20,807 nucleotides of DNA, taken from contig CALHVG010000012.1 of assembly GCA_938039145.1 (NCBI GenBank), positions 1-20,807 on the forward strand, given 5' to 3'. The notes below the pieces were generated by a model. The model did no database searches. It had not been told where the DNA came from and saw only the letters and a program-made list of their open reading frames with translations. The DNA comes from an uncultured Treponema sp. Its GTDB lineage: Bacteria; Spirochaetota; Spirochaetia; Treponematales; Treponemataceae. The position numbers and the translations under genes were made by a program. Below, piece by piece: positions 1 to 6,907 of this stretch (position 1 is the stretch's first letter; each line of letters starts with the position of its first letter).

Positions 1-106
1 CCCAAAGTTTTTAGGAAAAATGACCAAAAGAATATGTAAGGGATGGAGTATAATATAAAAATGAGGCTATGTTTATAATAGTCATCACTTATGTTGAGGT
101 AAAAGC

Positions 107-874
107 ATGAAAAAGGAAAATATAGTAAAGAAACTTTTAGCAAATATTCAAAACGAGACTTCACAGAGTCTTTTTACTGATAAAGAAGTTGAGAGCTTAC
201 TGAAAGAAAAAGAAAAAAAGTATCCTAGATTCAAGCTTAGTCTTTCTGCTAAAGAGATTGAAGACATGAAAGATGAAGGAATCTTAAATGATGAATATAA
301 AATATCCCCTGAAATATTTGATGATAAAACACGTAAGAAACCGTTGACACCGTTAGAAAAACTTTTGCTCAGTGTAATATGGAAAAACGGTGATTACGGA
401 AAAGAAAAATGCATTATTGACGGTATTAATGCTCAAGAAAGTTCTGCGCCAAAAGACATTCCTACTCCTTTTGTATTTTGGAATTTCGGCAGATATATTG
501 CTGATAAAACAATGCCCATCGTTGATCAGCATACAGCCAGAGCATATAGAAAAATCATATATGATAAAATCGAGGAAAACGACAAAAAAGACGCTTACGC
601 TAACAATAATGAAACAGAGTATGAAAACTATCTTAAATGGTTTGAACAAATAATAAACGGCGGCGATTTTAAAGAACTTCCCAAAGAAGATGCTGCATAT
701 TATTTTGATTCGATTCTTTTTGAATACGGAAAAAAACTCAAAAAAGATATTAAAAAGAAGTCGAAAATGAGTTGCAAAAAATGCGGAAAGGATATTCCTA
801 AATCTTCAAAATTCTGTCGAGAATGCGGTTCACCAATCGTCGCGGCTGATAGCATAGAAAAATCCTCTACTTAA
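107..874 (+). CDS. Hypothetical protein with C-terminal zinc ribbon
   Basis: I do not recognise a family for the 255-residue body. It is charged and looks mostly helical. The middle (about residues 80-150) is the most domain-like part, with an aromatic stretch VFWNFGRY (123-130) and IVDQHTARAY (138-147). The C-terminus carries a clear zinc ribbon: C223-x2-C226 and C237-x2-C240, in the CKKCGKDIP/FCRECG style of small bacterial zinc-ribbon tails. There is no signal peptide or membrane segment, so it is probably cytoplasmic. The ATG at 107 is supported by GAGGT at 96-100. The gene is visibly richer in A and T, with Lys/Asn/Ile codons ending in A or T, than the genes from secA onward, which may point to separate acquisition. 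It converges on the amylase-family gene. The coding call is firm; the function is unknown. Confidence 0.75.
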   Translation: MKKENIVKKLLANIQNETSQSLFTDKEVESLLKEKEKKYPRFKLSLSAKEIEDMKDEGILNDEYKISPEIFDDKTRKKPLTPLEKLLLSVIWKNGDYGKEKCIIDGINAQESSAPKDIPTPFVFWNFGRYIADKTMPIVDQHTARAYRKIIYDKIEENDKKDAYANNNETEYENYLKWFEQIINGGDFKELPKEDAAYYFDSILFEYGKKLKKDIKKKSKMSCKKCGKDIPKSSKFCRECGSPIVAADSIEKSST

Positions 875-1111
875 GTATTTTTGCTTGTTCAGAGAGGCAA
901 CGAAACATAAGTCTTCCGGATTGCCGTGGAAATGTCTTTATTTAAAATCAGTAAAAAATCCGGAATATGGTAAAAATTCCTTTTAGGAATTACATTTTGC
1001 ACGAAGGTTTCAGCGTTTACGTGCGGTTCAATACGCCTTTTGGCAAAGACTTTTAGCTCCGGAACGTAAATCGGGAATAGCGTAAACTTTTTTAAATATC
1101 AGTTACGGCTT
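875..1111. other. Convergent intergenic region with weak inverted repeats
   Basis: This is the space between two convergent genes. I see a 9-bp inverted repeat TTCCGGATT (914-922) / AATCCGGAA (957-965) with a 34-nt spacer, and a 6-bp hairpin AATTCC/GGAATT (975-980/986-991). Either could contribute to termination, but neither is followed by a convincing T-run. A short open frame at 967-1056 is dealt with among the rejected items. Confidence 0.4.
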
Positions 1112-2467
1112 TTATATTTTTTTAAGTATTTTTAGCCAGCACGGATCCAACTGAACCGTGTTTGTGTTTTCGACAAAGCCTCCGTTCAGAACGTCTTCCC
1201 ATTTTCCGTCAAGATTTCTGTTCAGTTTCAAAGAGAACGGCTCTGTGTCTCCGTTCACGCATACCGCATATTTTTCGCCGAAAAACTCCCTTTGGAACGC
1301 AAACGCCTTGTTTTGGACGGCAAGTTCCGTGTAGTTTCCCTTTTTGAGGGCGGAACTGTTTTGCCTGATTTCAGAAAATTTTTTTATCGAATTGAAAAGG
1401 GCGTCTTTATCACACGATGGATTTGCGAAGTCGGGAATCCGATTGAACGGCGGAAGGGAAGGTCTTAATTCCCTGTCGCATGAACCGTTTCTTTTTCCTT
1501 TTATGCCGTATTCGCTTCCGTAATATATGGAAGGAATGCCCGGCATCGTAAAAAGAAGTCCGTACAGCGGAAAAAGGTATTCGTCCCTTGAGACGGCAGA
1601 AGCTATGCGGGTAACGTCGTGGTTGTCAAGAAAGTTGTAAAGCAGGTGTTCTTTGTAGATTCCGTAGTCGCCGTTCTGCCTGCTAAGAGCATACGCTATC
1701 TCGAACATATTTTGGCTGTTGAAACTTGACCATAGACCTTTGTATGCCTCGTAGTTCGTTACGGAATCAAGATTTCCGTTTTTAAGCCAGTTGTTGTAGT
1801 CGCCATGCACGACTTCCCCCATGAGCCAAAAATCATTTTTGATTTGTTTTGTCATTGAAGAAAGTTCCCTCAAAAATCCAAGGCTTATCACGTCGGCGGC
1901 GTCAAGTCTTAGTCCGTCCACATTAAATTCTTCTATCCAGAATTTTACCGCGCCAAAAAGATGTTCTTTCACTTCAGGATTTTCTACGTTCAGTTTTACA
2001 AGATCCTTGCAGCCTGCCCAGCCTTCGTAGTCGAACGGATCTCCAAGATTGCTTCTTCCGTCAAAGTTCATATTTGAATACCACGAACAGAACCTTGAAT
2101 TCCGTGCGTTCTCTTTCAAATCCTTGAACGCAAAAAAATCCCGTCCCGTATGGTTGAATACAGCATCCAAAACCAGCTTGAATCCCATCTGGTGAGCCTT
2201 GATGGAAAAGTTTTTAAAGCTTTCGTTATCCCCGAGCCTTCTGTCAACGTGGTAATAATCCACCGTGTCGTAGCCGTGCGCCGTGCTTTCAAAAAGAGGG
2301 CCTATGTAAAGGGCGTTTACTCCAAGTTCCTTTAGACGCGGAAGTTCATTTTCAAATGTTTCAAAAAAAGAACCTTTCGGGGACGAAAAGTCGTTTCTTT
2401 CGGGAGCGCCTGAAAGTCCAAGCGGATAAACATGATAAAAAATGCAGTCAGAGAAAGACGAATCCAT
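1112..2467 (-). CDS. GH13 alpha-amylase-family glycoside hydrolase
   Basis: A 451-residue (beta/alpha)8 alpha-amylase-family enzyme. The four classical GH13 regions are all visible: DAVFNH (101-106), GLRLD (185-189, with D189 as expected nucleophile), GEVV (217-220, with E218 as acid/base) and FLDNHD (279-284, with D284 as transition-state stabiliser). It opens with the FYHVYPLG motif common in maltodextrin- and neopullulanase-like members and ends in a short beta-rich C domain. There is no signal peptide, so it should act in the cytoplasm on maltodextrins or imported alpha-glucans; exact specificity cannot be read from sequence. The start is supported by AGGAG on the minus strand (2477-2473), 5 nt before the ATG. 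No sugar transporter or regulator lies beside it. The family call is very secure, the substrate inferred. Confidence 0.93.
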   Translation of the reverse strand: MDSSFSDCIFYHVYPLGLSGAPERNDFSSPKGSFFETFENELPRLKELGVNALYIGPLFESTAHGYDTVDYYHVDRRLGDNESFKNFSIKAHQMGFKLVLDAVFNHTGRDFFAFKDLKENARNSRFCSWYSNMNFDGRSNLGDPFDYEGWAGCKDLVKLNVENPEVKEHLFGAVKFWIEEFNVDGLRLDAADVISLGFLRELSSMTKQIKNDFWLMGEVVHGDYNNWLKNGNLDSVTNYEAYKGLWSSFNSQNMFEIAYALSRQNGDYGIYKEHLLYNFLDNHDVTRIASAVSRDEYLFPLYGLLFTMPGIPSIYYGSEYGIKGKRNGSCDRELRPSLPPFNRIPDFANPSCDKDALFNSIKKFSEIRQNSSALKKGNYTELAVQNKAFAFQREFFGEKYAVCVNGDTEPFSLKLNRNLDGKWEDVLNGGFVENTNTVQLDPCWLKILKKI

Positions 2468-2497
2468 AATATCTCCTAAAAAGTTTTACGTGTGCTT

Positions 2498-2729
2498 AAG
2501 CGCATACGTAAAATAATAAAATTTGTAACGAGCCGTGCATATTAACGGCTCGCTTTTAAAAGAACAGCGAAAAACCGTTCCCTAAAATGCAGCAGAAAGA
2601 AAATTGCAATTTTCTACTGCTGCATTTGTGCACAAAAGCGCATATGTAAATCAGCGAGTTTTTTCTGTAAACTCGCAGTGTTTTTCAGATGCAAATATGT
2701 TGCGTCTGAAAATAAACCGTTCCTAAAAA
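2498..2729. repeat. Duplicated hairpin-bearing intergenic unit
   Basis: Two loosely related units lie in tandem. Each starts with AAGCGCATAYGTAAA (2498-2512 and 2636-2650, one difference) and ends near CCGTTCC(C)TAAAA (2575-2587 and 2717-2728). Between these ends the stems differ. Unit 1 has CGAGCCGT/ACGGCTCG (2529-2536/2545-2552). Unit 2 has GCGAGTTT/AAACTCGC (2654-2661/2669-2676) followed by a 13-bp stem (2682-2694/2700-2712) with one G-T pair. A further imperfect hairpin, 2585-2627, sits between the units and begins with 11 paired bases ending in GCAGCAG. The boundaries are repeated but the stems are replaced. Confidence 0.6.
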
Positions 2730-2797
2730 TTCAACAATTGCAGATTGTATTTACAGCTACAGATTGATGAATTAGCGCCGTTTATTGCAGCTTTATA

Positions 2798-2837
2798 TAC
2801 CGAACGGTAATGTGTATTTATCATATACCGGACGGTA
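2798..2837. promoter_or_regulatory. Pair of palindromic operator-like sites
   Basis: Two near-identical 12-bp palindromes, TACCGAACGGTA (2798-2809) and TACCGGACGGTA (2826-2837), share the flanks ATA before and WTGTGT after. Their centres are 28 bp apart. They lie upstream of the likely promoter of the DUF4349 lipoprotein gene. Short TACCG/CGGTA half-sites are typical of targets of homodimeric repressors such as TetR-family proteins. The binding protein is unknown and no regulator gene is in the window. Confidence 0.5.
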
Positions 2838-2873
2838 TTGTGTGTCAATAATGCGAGGTGATTTTTATAGGCA

Positions 2874-2902
2874 TTGTACTATTTTTTTGCTTTGGGTAAT
2901 AT
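2874..2902 (+). promoter_or_regulatory. Candidate promoter of the DUF4349 lipoprotein gene
   Basis: TTGTAC (2874-2879), a 17-bp spacer and TAATAT (2897-2902) match sigma-70-type -35 and -10 elements. The predicted start near 2909 gives a leader of about 40 nt carrying GGAGGT at 2938-2943. Confidence 0.5.
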
Positions 2903-2947
2903 GAAAAATAAAATCTCCGCTTTTTAAAGGCGGTTTTGGAGGTCAAA

Positions 2948-3829
2948 ATGAAAACTCGATTGTCGTGTATTTTTGTTTCCGTGCTGATTCTTTTTTTCGT
3001 ATCTTCATGCTCTAAGCGTGCGGCTCTTGTCGGACAGAATTACGAAGATAAAGCGATGCTTAGAATGTATTCTGAATCGGCGGCTTCGGATGCGTCATTC
3101 GGTGAGATGATAAAAGCGGCGGTAAACTCTGCGGTTCAGATAACGGAAAAAAAACTTATAAAAACCGGAAACGTAAGCCTTGAGGTTACAAATCTTGTAG
3201 AGTCCATATCGAAGGTTGAGGCGTGGGCGGAAAGTTTTTCAGGCTATATTGCAAGTTCTTCCAGTTCAGAGAGGAATGCATGGTTTTCAGTAAGAGTTCC
3301 GTCAACGGATTTTGAGAAGGCTATGAATTCTACGGGCGAGCTTGGAAAGATTTTAAGCCACGGGATGAACAGTGAAGACGTAAGCGAACAATATTACGAC
3401 CTTGAAAGCCGCATTCAGAACAAAAAGGTAATGAAACAAAAACTTGAGAACTATCTGAAAAGTGCAAGGGACATAAAAGACCTTCTGCAAATAGAAAAGG
3501 AACTCAATTCCGTGATAAGCGAGATTGACAGCATGGAAGGAAGACTTAAACGCCTTTCAAATCAGGTGGATTATTCTACAATATCCGTATCGATTGCGCT
3601 TCCGTCTAACCATACGGATACAGGTTTTATATTTCCGAATATAGGCGAAGGCTTTTCCGCTTTTATTTCGACATTCCTGAACTTTATAATGGGTTTTGTA
3701 AAGGTATTTTTCCTGATTGTGCTTTGCGGAATACCTGTTCTTGCCGCACTTTCGTTCTTCTATTGGATTTTGTTCGGCAATGTGGGGCTTGTTATTCGTC
3801 TCTTTGATTTGTTAAAGAAAAAGAAATAA
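2948..3829 (+). CDS. DUF4349-type membrane lipoprotein
   Basis: A 293-residue lipoprotein. The N-terminus is a lipoprotein signal peptide with a lipobox ending FVSSC (Cys21). The central region (about 60-220) has the layout I associate with DUF4349 proteins: a beta-rich segment with VSLEVTNL and SVRVPSTDFE, then a helical, coiled-coil-like stretch with DLESRIQNKK and LLQIEKELNSVISEID, then a closing strand YSTISVSIAL. A long hydrophobic stretch near the C-terminus (about 240-283) should span the inner membrane once or twice, followed by a lysine-rich tail. The frame also opens at a TTG at 2936, but that overlaps the Shine-Dalgarno GGAGGT (2938-2943), so the ATG at 2948 is the better start. 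The function of the family is not established. It converges on the ComFB-domain gene only 13 bp away. Confidence 0.85.
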   Translation: MKTRLSCIFVSVLILFFVSSCSKRAALVGQNYEDKAMLRMYSESAASDASFGEMIKAAVNSAVQITEKKLIKTGNVSLEVTNLVESISKVEAWAESFSGYIASSSSSERNAWFSVRVPSTDFEKAMNSTGELGKILSHGMNSEDVSEQYYDLESRIQNKKVMKQKLENYLKSARDIKDLLQIEKELNSVISEIDSMEGRLKRLSNQVDYSTISVSIALPSNHTDTGFIFPNIGEGFSAFISTFLNFIMGFVKVFFLIVLCGIPVLAALSFFYWILFGNVGLVIRLFDLLKKKK

Positions 3830-3834
3830 TTTTT

Positions 3835-3872
3835 GTGCGGGTCTAATCCTTAAAAAGGATAAGATCCTGCAC
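3835..3872 (+). terminator. Candidate terminator hairpin between convergent genes
   Basis: A long imperfect stem: outer GTGCGGGTC (3835-3843) pairs with GATCCTGCAC (3863-3872), and inner ATCCTT (3846-3851) pairs with AAGGAT (3855-3860) around an AAA loop. It is followed on the plus strand by only TTTC, so termination is plausible rather than certain. It overlaps the last codons of the minus-strand gene. Confidence 0.4.
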
Positions 3873-4547
3873 TTTCATTGTGAGCGATTGGCTTATTGTA
3901 GTCTTTCGCTCCGATTCGCTCATAAGGACTATTTCAAAGCCTTGCCGAACCGCAGGGTATCCTTCCGCCTTTGCTTCAACAGTAAACGAGAACTTTTTTG
4001 TTTCGTTCAGATTTGCCGAAGTAATCTCCTTAGGCCAGAACGAAAAGGAACCTTTTGTCGACGAGAACGTGCCTGCAGGATTCTGCCACGAAAAATCGTG
4101 CATAGCAACAATTCCGTTTTGGTCAAGAAGCGAGATTTCAGCTCCAATTACAGGCTCGAATGTAGTTCCGTAGTATACGGCTCCGCTTATCACGGGAAAA
4201 TTGAACACGGGAGAATCGTTCTTCCGTTCCGAATCGGAAGAGGCGGTCTTTACCGAAGTTTTGTGGTAAGGCCTTTGCACTGACGCTATTACACGGATTG
4301 CTTCCATCGAAAGGGCTGTAACGTCCGCATTAAGCTGTGAGCTTTCAAGAAACTGGGCGGCATATACCGCACCTCTTCCTGACACTACGTAACGGGGAGT
4401 AAGTCTATTCAGAACATAACTTATGGCATCAAGGCGGCAGTTTTCGCAGTCGCACGGAACCCAAGGTGTCTTTGCTTCCATAAGGTGCTGATAAAGACCA
4501 TTGACGTTTTTTTCAACGTACTCTTCCATTACATTGTGTACATTCAT
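3843..4547 (-). CDS. ComFB-domain protein with C-terminal beta-sandwich domain
   Basis: The first 65 residues match the late-competence ComFB family: a helical start NVHNVMEEYVEKNVNGLY, a cysteine cluster PCDCENCRLD (Cys32, Cys34 and Cys37 from the ATG at 4547) and LNRLTPRYVVSGRGAVY. In Bacillus this small protein binds zinc through such cysteines, and ComFB-type proteins in cyanobacteria have been reported as cyclic-di-GMP receptors. The remaining roughly 120 residues (from NFPVISGAVYYGTTFEPVIGAEISL) look like a carboxypeptidase-regulatory-type or Ig-like beta sandwich, which ordinary single-domain ComFB proteins lack. There is no signal peptide. The frame also opens at TTG 4553, but that is only 2 nt from the upstream hairpin, so ATG 4547 is preferred. 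A regulatory role in competence, motility or cyclic-di-GMP signalling is inferred only from the family. Confidence 0.8.
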   Translation of the reverse strand: MNVHNVMEEYVEKNVNGLYQHLMEAKTPWVPCDCENCRLDAISYVLNRLTPRYVVSGRGAVYAAQFLESSQLNADVTALSMEAIRVIASVQRPYHKTSVKTASSDSERKNDSPVFNFPVISGAVYYGTTFEPVIGAEISLLDQNGIVAMHDFSWQNPAGTFSSTKGSFSFWPKEITSANLNETKKFSFTVEAKAEGYPAVRQGFEIVLMSESERKTTISQSLTMKVQDLILFKD

Positions 4548-4574
4548 AAGCAAAACCGCAATAATGCGGCCTCC
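4548..4574 (-). promoter_or_regulatory. Shine-Dalgarno separated from the start by a hairpin
   Basis: On the minus strand GGAGG (4574-4570) is immediately followed by a perfect hairpin CCGCA-TTAT-TGCGG (4569-4556) and then 8 nt TTTTGCTT before ATG 4547. The linear distance of 22 nt is too long for initiation. Folding the hairpin leaves 8 nt, an ideal spacing. Confidence 0.5.
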
Positions 4575-4600
4575 GTCATAAGTGAATAGTGATTGCTCTA

Positions 4601-4609
4601 ATTATAACA
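4601..4609 (-). promoter_or_regulatory. Extended -10 promoter of the ComFB-domain gene
   Basis: The minus strand reads TGTTATAAT, a perfect TATAAT (4606-4601) with the TGn extension. The -35 region near 4624-4630 is poor, as is common for extended -10 promoters. A start near 4594 would give a leader of about 47 nt. Confidence 0.5.
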
Positions 4610-4708
4610 CACTTTGGACATTTGCAGAAAGGATTTTTTATTATTTGATAAGTATTGCAGAATCCCGAATGCCGATAAGACGGTTTTTGACATATTACGA
4701 TGTCTTTG

Positions 4709-4737
4709 TTGACAACATAAATGCAATGTGGTAAATG
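4709..4737 (+). promoter_or_regulatory. Candidate promoter of the macrodomain-SirTM operon
   Basis: A perfect TTGACA (4709-4714), a 17-bp spacer and TAAATG (4732-4737). A second TTGACA lies at 4687-4692 within the inverted repeat GACAT/ATGTC (4689-4693/4700-4704), and GTTGACAAC (4708-4716) is itself palindromic, so the site may be regulated. The predicted transcript start falls at about 4744, the in-frame ATG of the macrodomain gene. Confidence 0.45.
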
Positions 4738-5547
4738 AGTTTTATGAACGAATCTAATCAGGAAAAAAGACTTTCATTTCTTTTGGAAGCGTTTAAGGCG
4801 GAACGCGATGAATACAAAGACATTTGCATATCCGGCGATATTGAAGAAAAGCGCAGAATCTTACGTTCGTTTATGAACGTCAGGCTTCCGCTTCCTATGT
4901 CTAAAAAGATTTTGAAAATCCAGGACGAATACCTTTTATGCCGCGCAAATGAAAAAGGCATTGTAAGCCTTTCCGACATTCCTGTTACAAACGGCATTAT
5001 TTCAATCTGGCAGGGGGATATAACTCGGCTTTGTGTAGATGCGATTGTAAATGCGGCAAACTCACAAATGCTCGGATGCTTTGTTCCGATGCACGGTTGC
5101 ATAGACAACGTAATTCACAGTTTTTCGGGGGTTCAGTTAAGGGCGGAATGCAATTGTAAGATGAACGAAATGCGCGCTCTGTATGGAAACGATTATGAAC
5201 AGCCTACGGGAGTTCCAATGCTTACGGACGCATACAATCTTCCTTCCAAAAAAGTGATTCATGTGGTAGGCCCTATTGTTCGTTCAGCTCTTACGCCTAA
5301 AATCGAAAAGGAACTTTCAGACTGCTATATTAATACTCTTAACTTGTGCGCAAAAAACAATCTGAAAAGCATAGCATTCTGCTGCATTTCAACGGGTGTT
5401 TTTTGTTTTCCGCCAAGGCGGGCGGCAGAAATTGCCGTAAAATCTGTTACGGAATGGATAAAAGAACACGAGGGCGCTATGGAAAGAGTTATATTCAATG
5501 TCTTTAAGGACGAGGACAAAAAACATTATGAAGACATTATTCGGTAA
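4735..5547 (+). CDS. Zinc-dependent macrodomain ADP-ribosyl hydrolase
   Basis: A 270-residue macrodomain protein of the zinc-containing type that occurs beside SirTM sirtuins. Residues about 1-85 form the helical N-terminal extension typical of this class. The macrodomain follows: GDIT (94-97), IVNAAN (104-109), the zinc site C115-F-V-P-M-H120-G-C122, the adjacent ID (123-124), VVGPIV (177-182) and the ribose-binding loop CISTGVFCFP (217-226). Known relatives remove ADP-ribose added to protein side chains by the partner sirtuin. All expected catalytic and zinc motifs are present, so it should be active. Neither ATG 4735 nor ATG 4744 has a good Shine-Dalgarno. The nearby -10 element would fit a leaderless start at 4744, so the first three residues are uncertain. 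Its end overlaps the sirtuin gene by 20 nt, suggesting translational coupling. Confidence 0.9.
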   Translation: MSFMNESNQEKRLSFLLEAFKAERDEYKDICISGDIEEKRRILRSFMNVRLPLPMSKKILKIQDEYLLCRANEKGIVSLSDIPVTNGIISIWQGDITRLCVDAIVNAANSQMLGCFVPMHGCIDNVIHSFSGVQLRAECNCKMNEMRALYGNDYEQPTGVPMLTDAYNLPSKKVIHVVGPIVRSALTPKIEKELSDCYINTLNLCAKNNLKSIAFCCISTGVFCFPPRRAAEIAVKSVTEWIKEHEGAMERVIFNVFKDEDKKHYEDIIR

Positions 5548-6505
5548 AAAATCTGACGGCTATATTGAAAGCATAGAAAGGGGACTTGAAGCTGTAAGGG
5601 CTTTAAGCGGAGAAATCTCTTTTGGAAGCGGAAGCATGGACGAACGAATTGCGCGTCTTAAGCACGAAATTGAAACTTCGGATGCAATTCTTATAGGAGC
5701 GGGGGCGGGGCTTTCAACTTCCGCAGGGCTTACATACAGCGGAGAACGCTTTATGCGCTGCTTTTTTGATTTTGCAGAGGAATATGGAATAAACGATATG
5801 TATTCGGGAGGGTTTTATCCGTTCCCCGACGAAAATACACGCTGGGCATGGTGGGCAAGGCATATCTATTTTAACCGCTATATCGAGCCGCCCAAACCTG
5901 TGTACAAGTCTCTTCTTAGGCTTTTTAGCGGAAAGGACTATTTTGTGCTTACCACGAACGTAGACCATCAGTTTCAAAGAGCAGGATTTGATAAAAAGCG
6001 GCTTTTTTATACACAAGGGGACTACGGACTTTTTCAGAGCGTGAATGCGGATATAAAAAAGACATATGACAATTCCGAATGGGTAATGAAGGCTATGGAA
6101 GCCCAGGGATTTGTAAAAGATGAGAACGGCATTTTTACAGTTCCGGAGAGCGGAAGAATCAGCATGAAAATCCCTTCGGCTCTTATTCCCAAATGCCCCG
6201 ACGACGGCTCGAGCTTTACGATGAACCTTCGTTCGGACGATACCTTTGTTGAAGACGAAGGCTGGCACAACGCTTCGCGCGCATACCGCGATTTTACTGA
6301 ACGAGTGAAAAATCTTCATGTGCTTTATCTTGAGCTTGGAGTGGGGGCGAACACGCCGATAATCATAAAGTACCCGTTCTGGAAAATGACGCTTGATAAC
6401 GAGCGGGCGGTTTTTGCGTCGGTAAACAAGGGAGAGGCGTTTTGCCCGAAGGAAATAGAAGAGCGGAGTATCTGCATTGACGGAGACATACAGGGGGTAC
6501 TGTAG
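5528..6505 (+). CDS. Class M sirtuin (SirTM) protein ADP-ribosyltransferase
   Basis: A 325-residue NAD-dependent sirtuin of the SirTM type, which transfers ADP-ribose to protein rather than deacetylating. Visible motifs are the NAD loop GAGAGLSTSAG (57-67), TTNVDHQF (142-149, Asn144), and TQGDYG (162-167), where Gln163 stands at the position of the usual catalytic histidine, as in SirTM. VEDEGWH (241-247) and LELGVGANTP (268-277) also fit the subfamily. The structural zinc ribbon is largely lost. Where SirTM relatives carry two Cys pairs this protein has FQSVNAD and PKCPDDG, keeping one cysteine (Cys223), and it has extra residues at about 195-212. ATG 5528 follows GAGGA (5512-5516); the in-frame ATG at 5498 lies deeper in the macrodomain gene. 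The pair probably forms an ADP-ribosylation on/off switch. The usual target, a lipoylated GcvH-like protein with its ligase, is not in the window. Confidence 0.9.
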   Translation: MKTLFGKKSDGYIESIERGLEAVRALSGEISFGSGSMDERIARLKHEIETSDAILIGAGAGLSTSAGLTYSGERFMRCFFDFAEEYGINDMYSGGFYPFPDENTRWAWWARHIYFNRYIEPPKPVYKSLLRLFSGKDYFVLTTNVDHQFQRAGFDKKRLFYTQGDYGLFQSVNADIKKTYDNSEWVMKAMEAQGFVKDENGIFTVPESGRISMKIPSALIPKCPDDGSSFTMNLRSDDTFVEDEGWHNASRAYRDFTERVKNLHVLYLELGVGANTPIIIKYPFWKMTLDNERAVFASVNKGEAFCPKEIEERSICIDGDIQGVL

Positions 6506-6597
6506 GGGGAGGGAGGACGGACGGGCATATTAAGGCTTCGTTCTTCGGATTGTTGCTCCTATGGTCGTCTCAAGAATTGGGCGACGCCCAATTCTTG
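6506..6597 (+). repeat. Composite hairpin repeat, copy A
   Basis: It starts at the stop codon of the sirtuin gene and runs in the same direction. The head resembles GGACGGRCATATTAAGG (6516-6534) and pairs imperfectly with TATGGTCGTC (6560-6569). The second hairpin is perfect: CAAGAATTGGGCG (6571-6583), one base, CGCCCAATTCTTG (6585-6597). It is the most divergent full copy in the head. Confidence 0.75.
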
Positions 6598-6877
6598 CAA
6601 GGTGGTGGACGGAGAATAAAAGGGTGAAAGACCCGTTTATCCGCCACCCGTCTGCCCCAAGTTTGCCGTCGGCAAACTTGAAGCACAAGAATGCACGTTC
6701 TTGTTTCCGGGTTCTTAAGGGCGGAGCTCCTAAGCGATTTTTTTGGAAGATGAGTAGGGTTATAGGGAAGGAGGAAACTTTTATCCTAAAAAGTTTCCTC
6801 CTTCCCCTAAAAAGCGGCTTTCCAAAGTAGTCTCCTCTTTGTTCAGCTGCGCCCTTTGACATATCGAGTTGTAAAAT
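6598..6877. repeat. Cluster of four hairpins before miaA
   Basis: No gene is apparent. In order: a bulged stem 6601-6648 with GGGT/ACCC around GAAAG; a perfect stem CAAGTTTGCCG/CGGCAAACTTG (6658-6668/6670-6680); ACAAGAA/TTCTTGT (6685-6691/6698-6704); and a perfect 18-bp stem (6765-6782/6789-6806) with a 6-nt loop, enclosed by TTTGGAA/TTCCAAA (6742-6748/6820-6826). None ends in a T-run, so they do not look like simple intrinsic terminators. Confidence 0.6.
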
Positions 6878-6907
6878 ATGCTCCTTTGTTATAGATTCTT
6901 TTGTGCC

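Noticed and set aside
967..1056. A 29-codon open frame starting ATGGTAAAAATTCC, translating to a fairly natural-looking peptide ending FNTPFGKDF
   Set aside because: It is too short, the only purine-rich stretch (GGA) lies too close to the ATG, and I see no supporting context. It could be a gene remnant but cannot be supported.
4687..4704. The first TTGACA with GACAT/ATGTC as a separate upstream promoter
   Set aside because: No acceptable -10 element is found 16-18 bp downstream; it is more likely part of an operator or a chance match.
6530..6862. Long open frames on both strands in the intergenic region before miaA
   Set aside because: They run through perfect hairpins and repeat copy A, have no ribosome sites and give low-complexity, Arg/Pro-rich translations.
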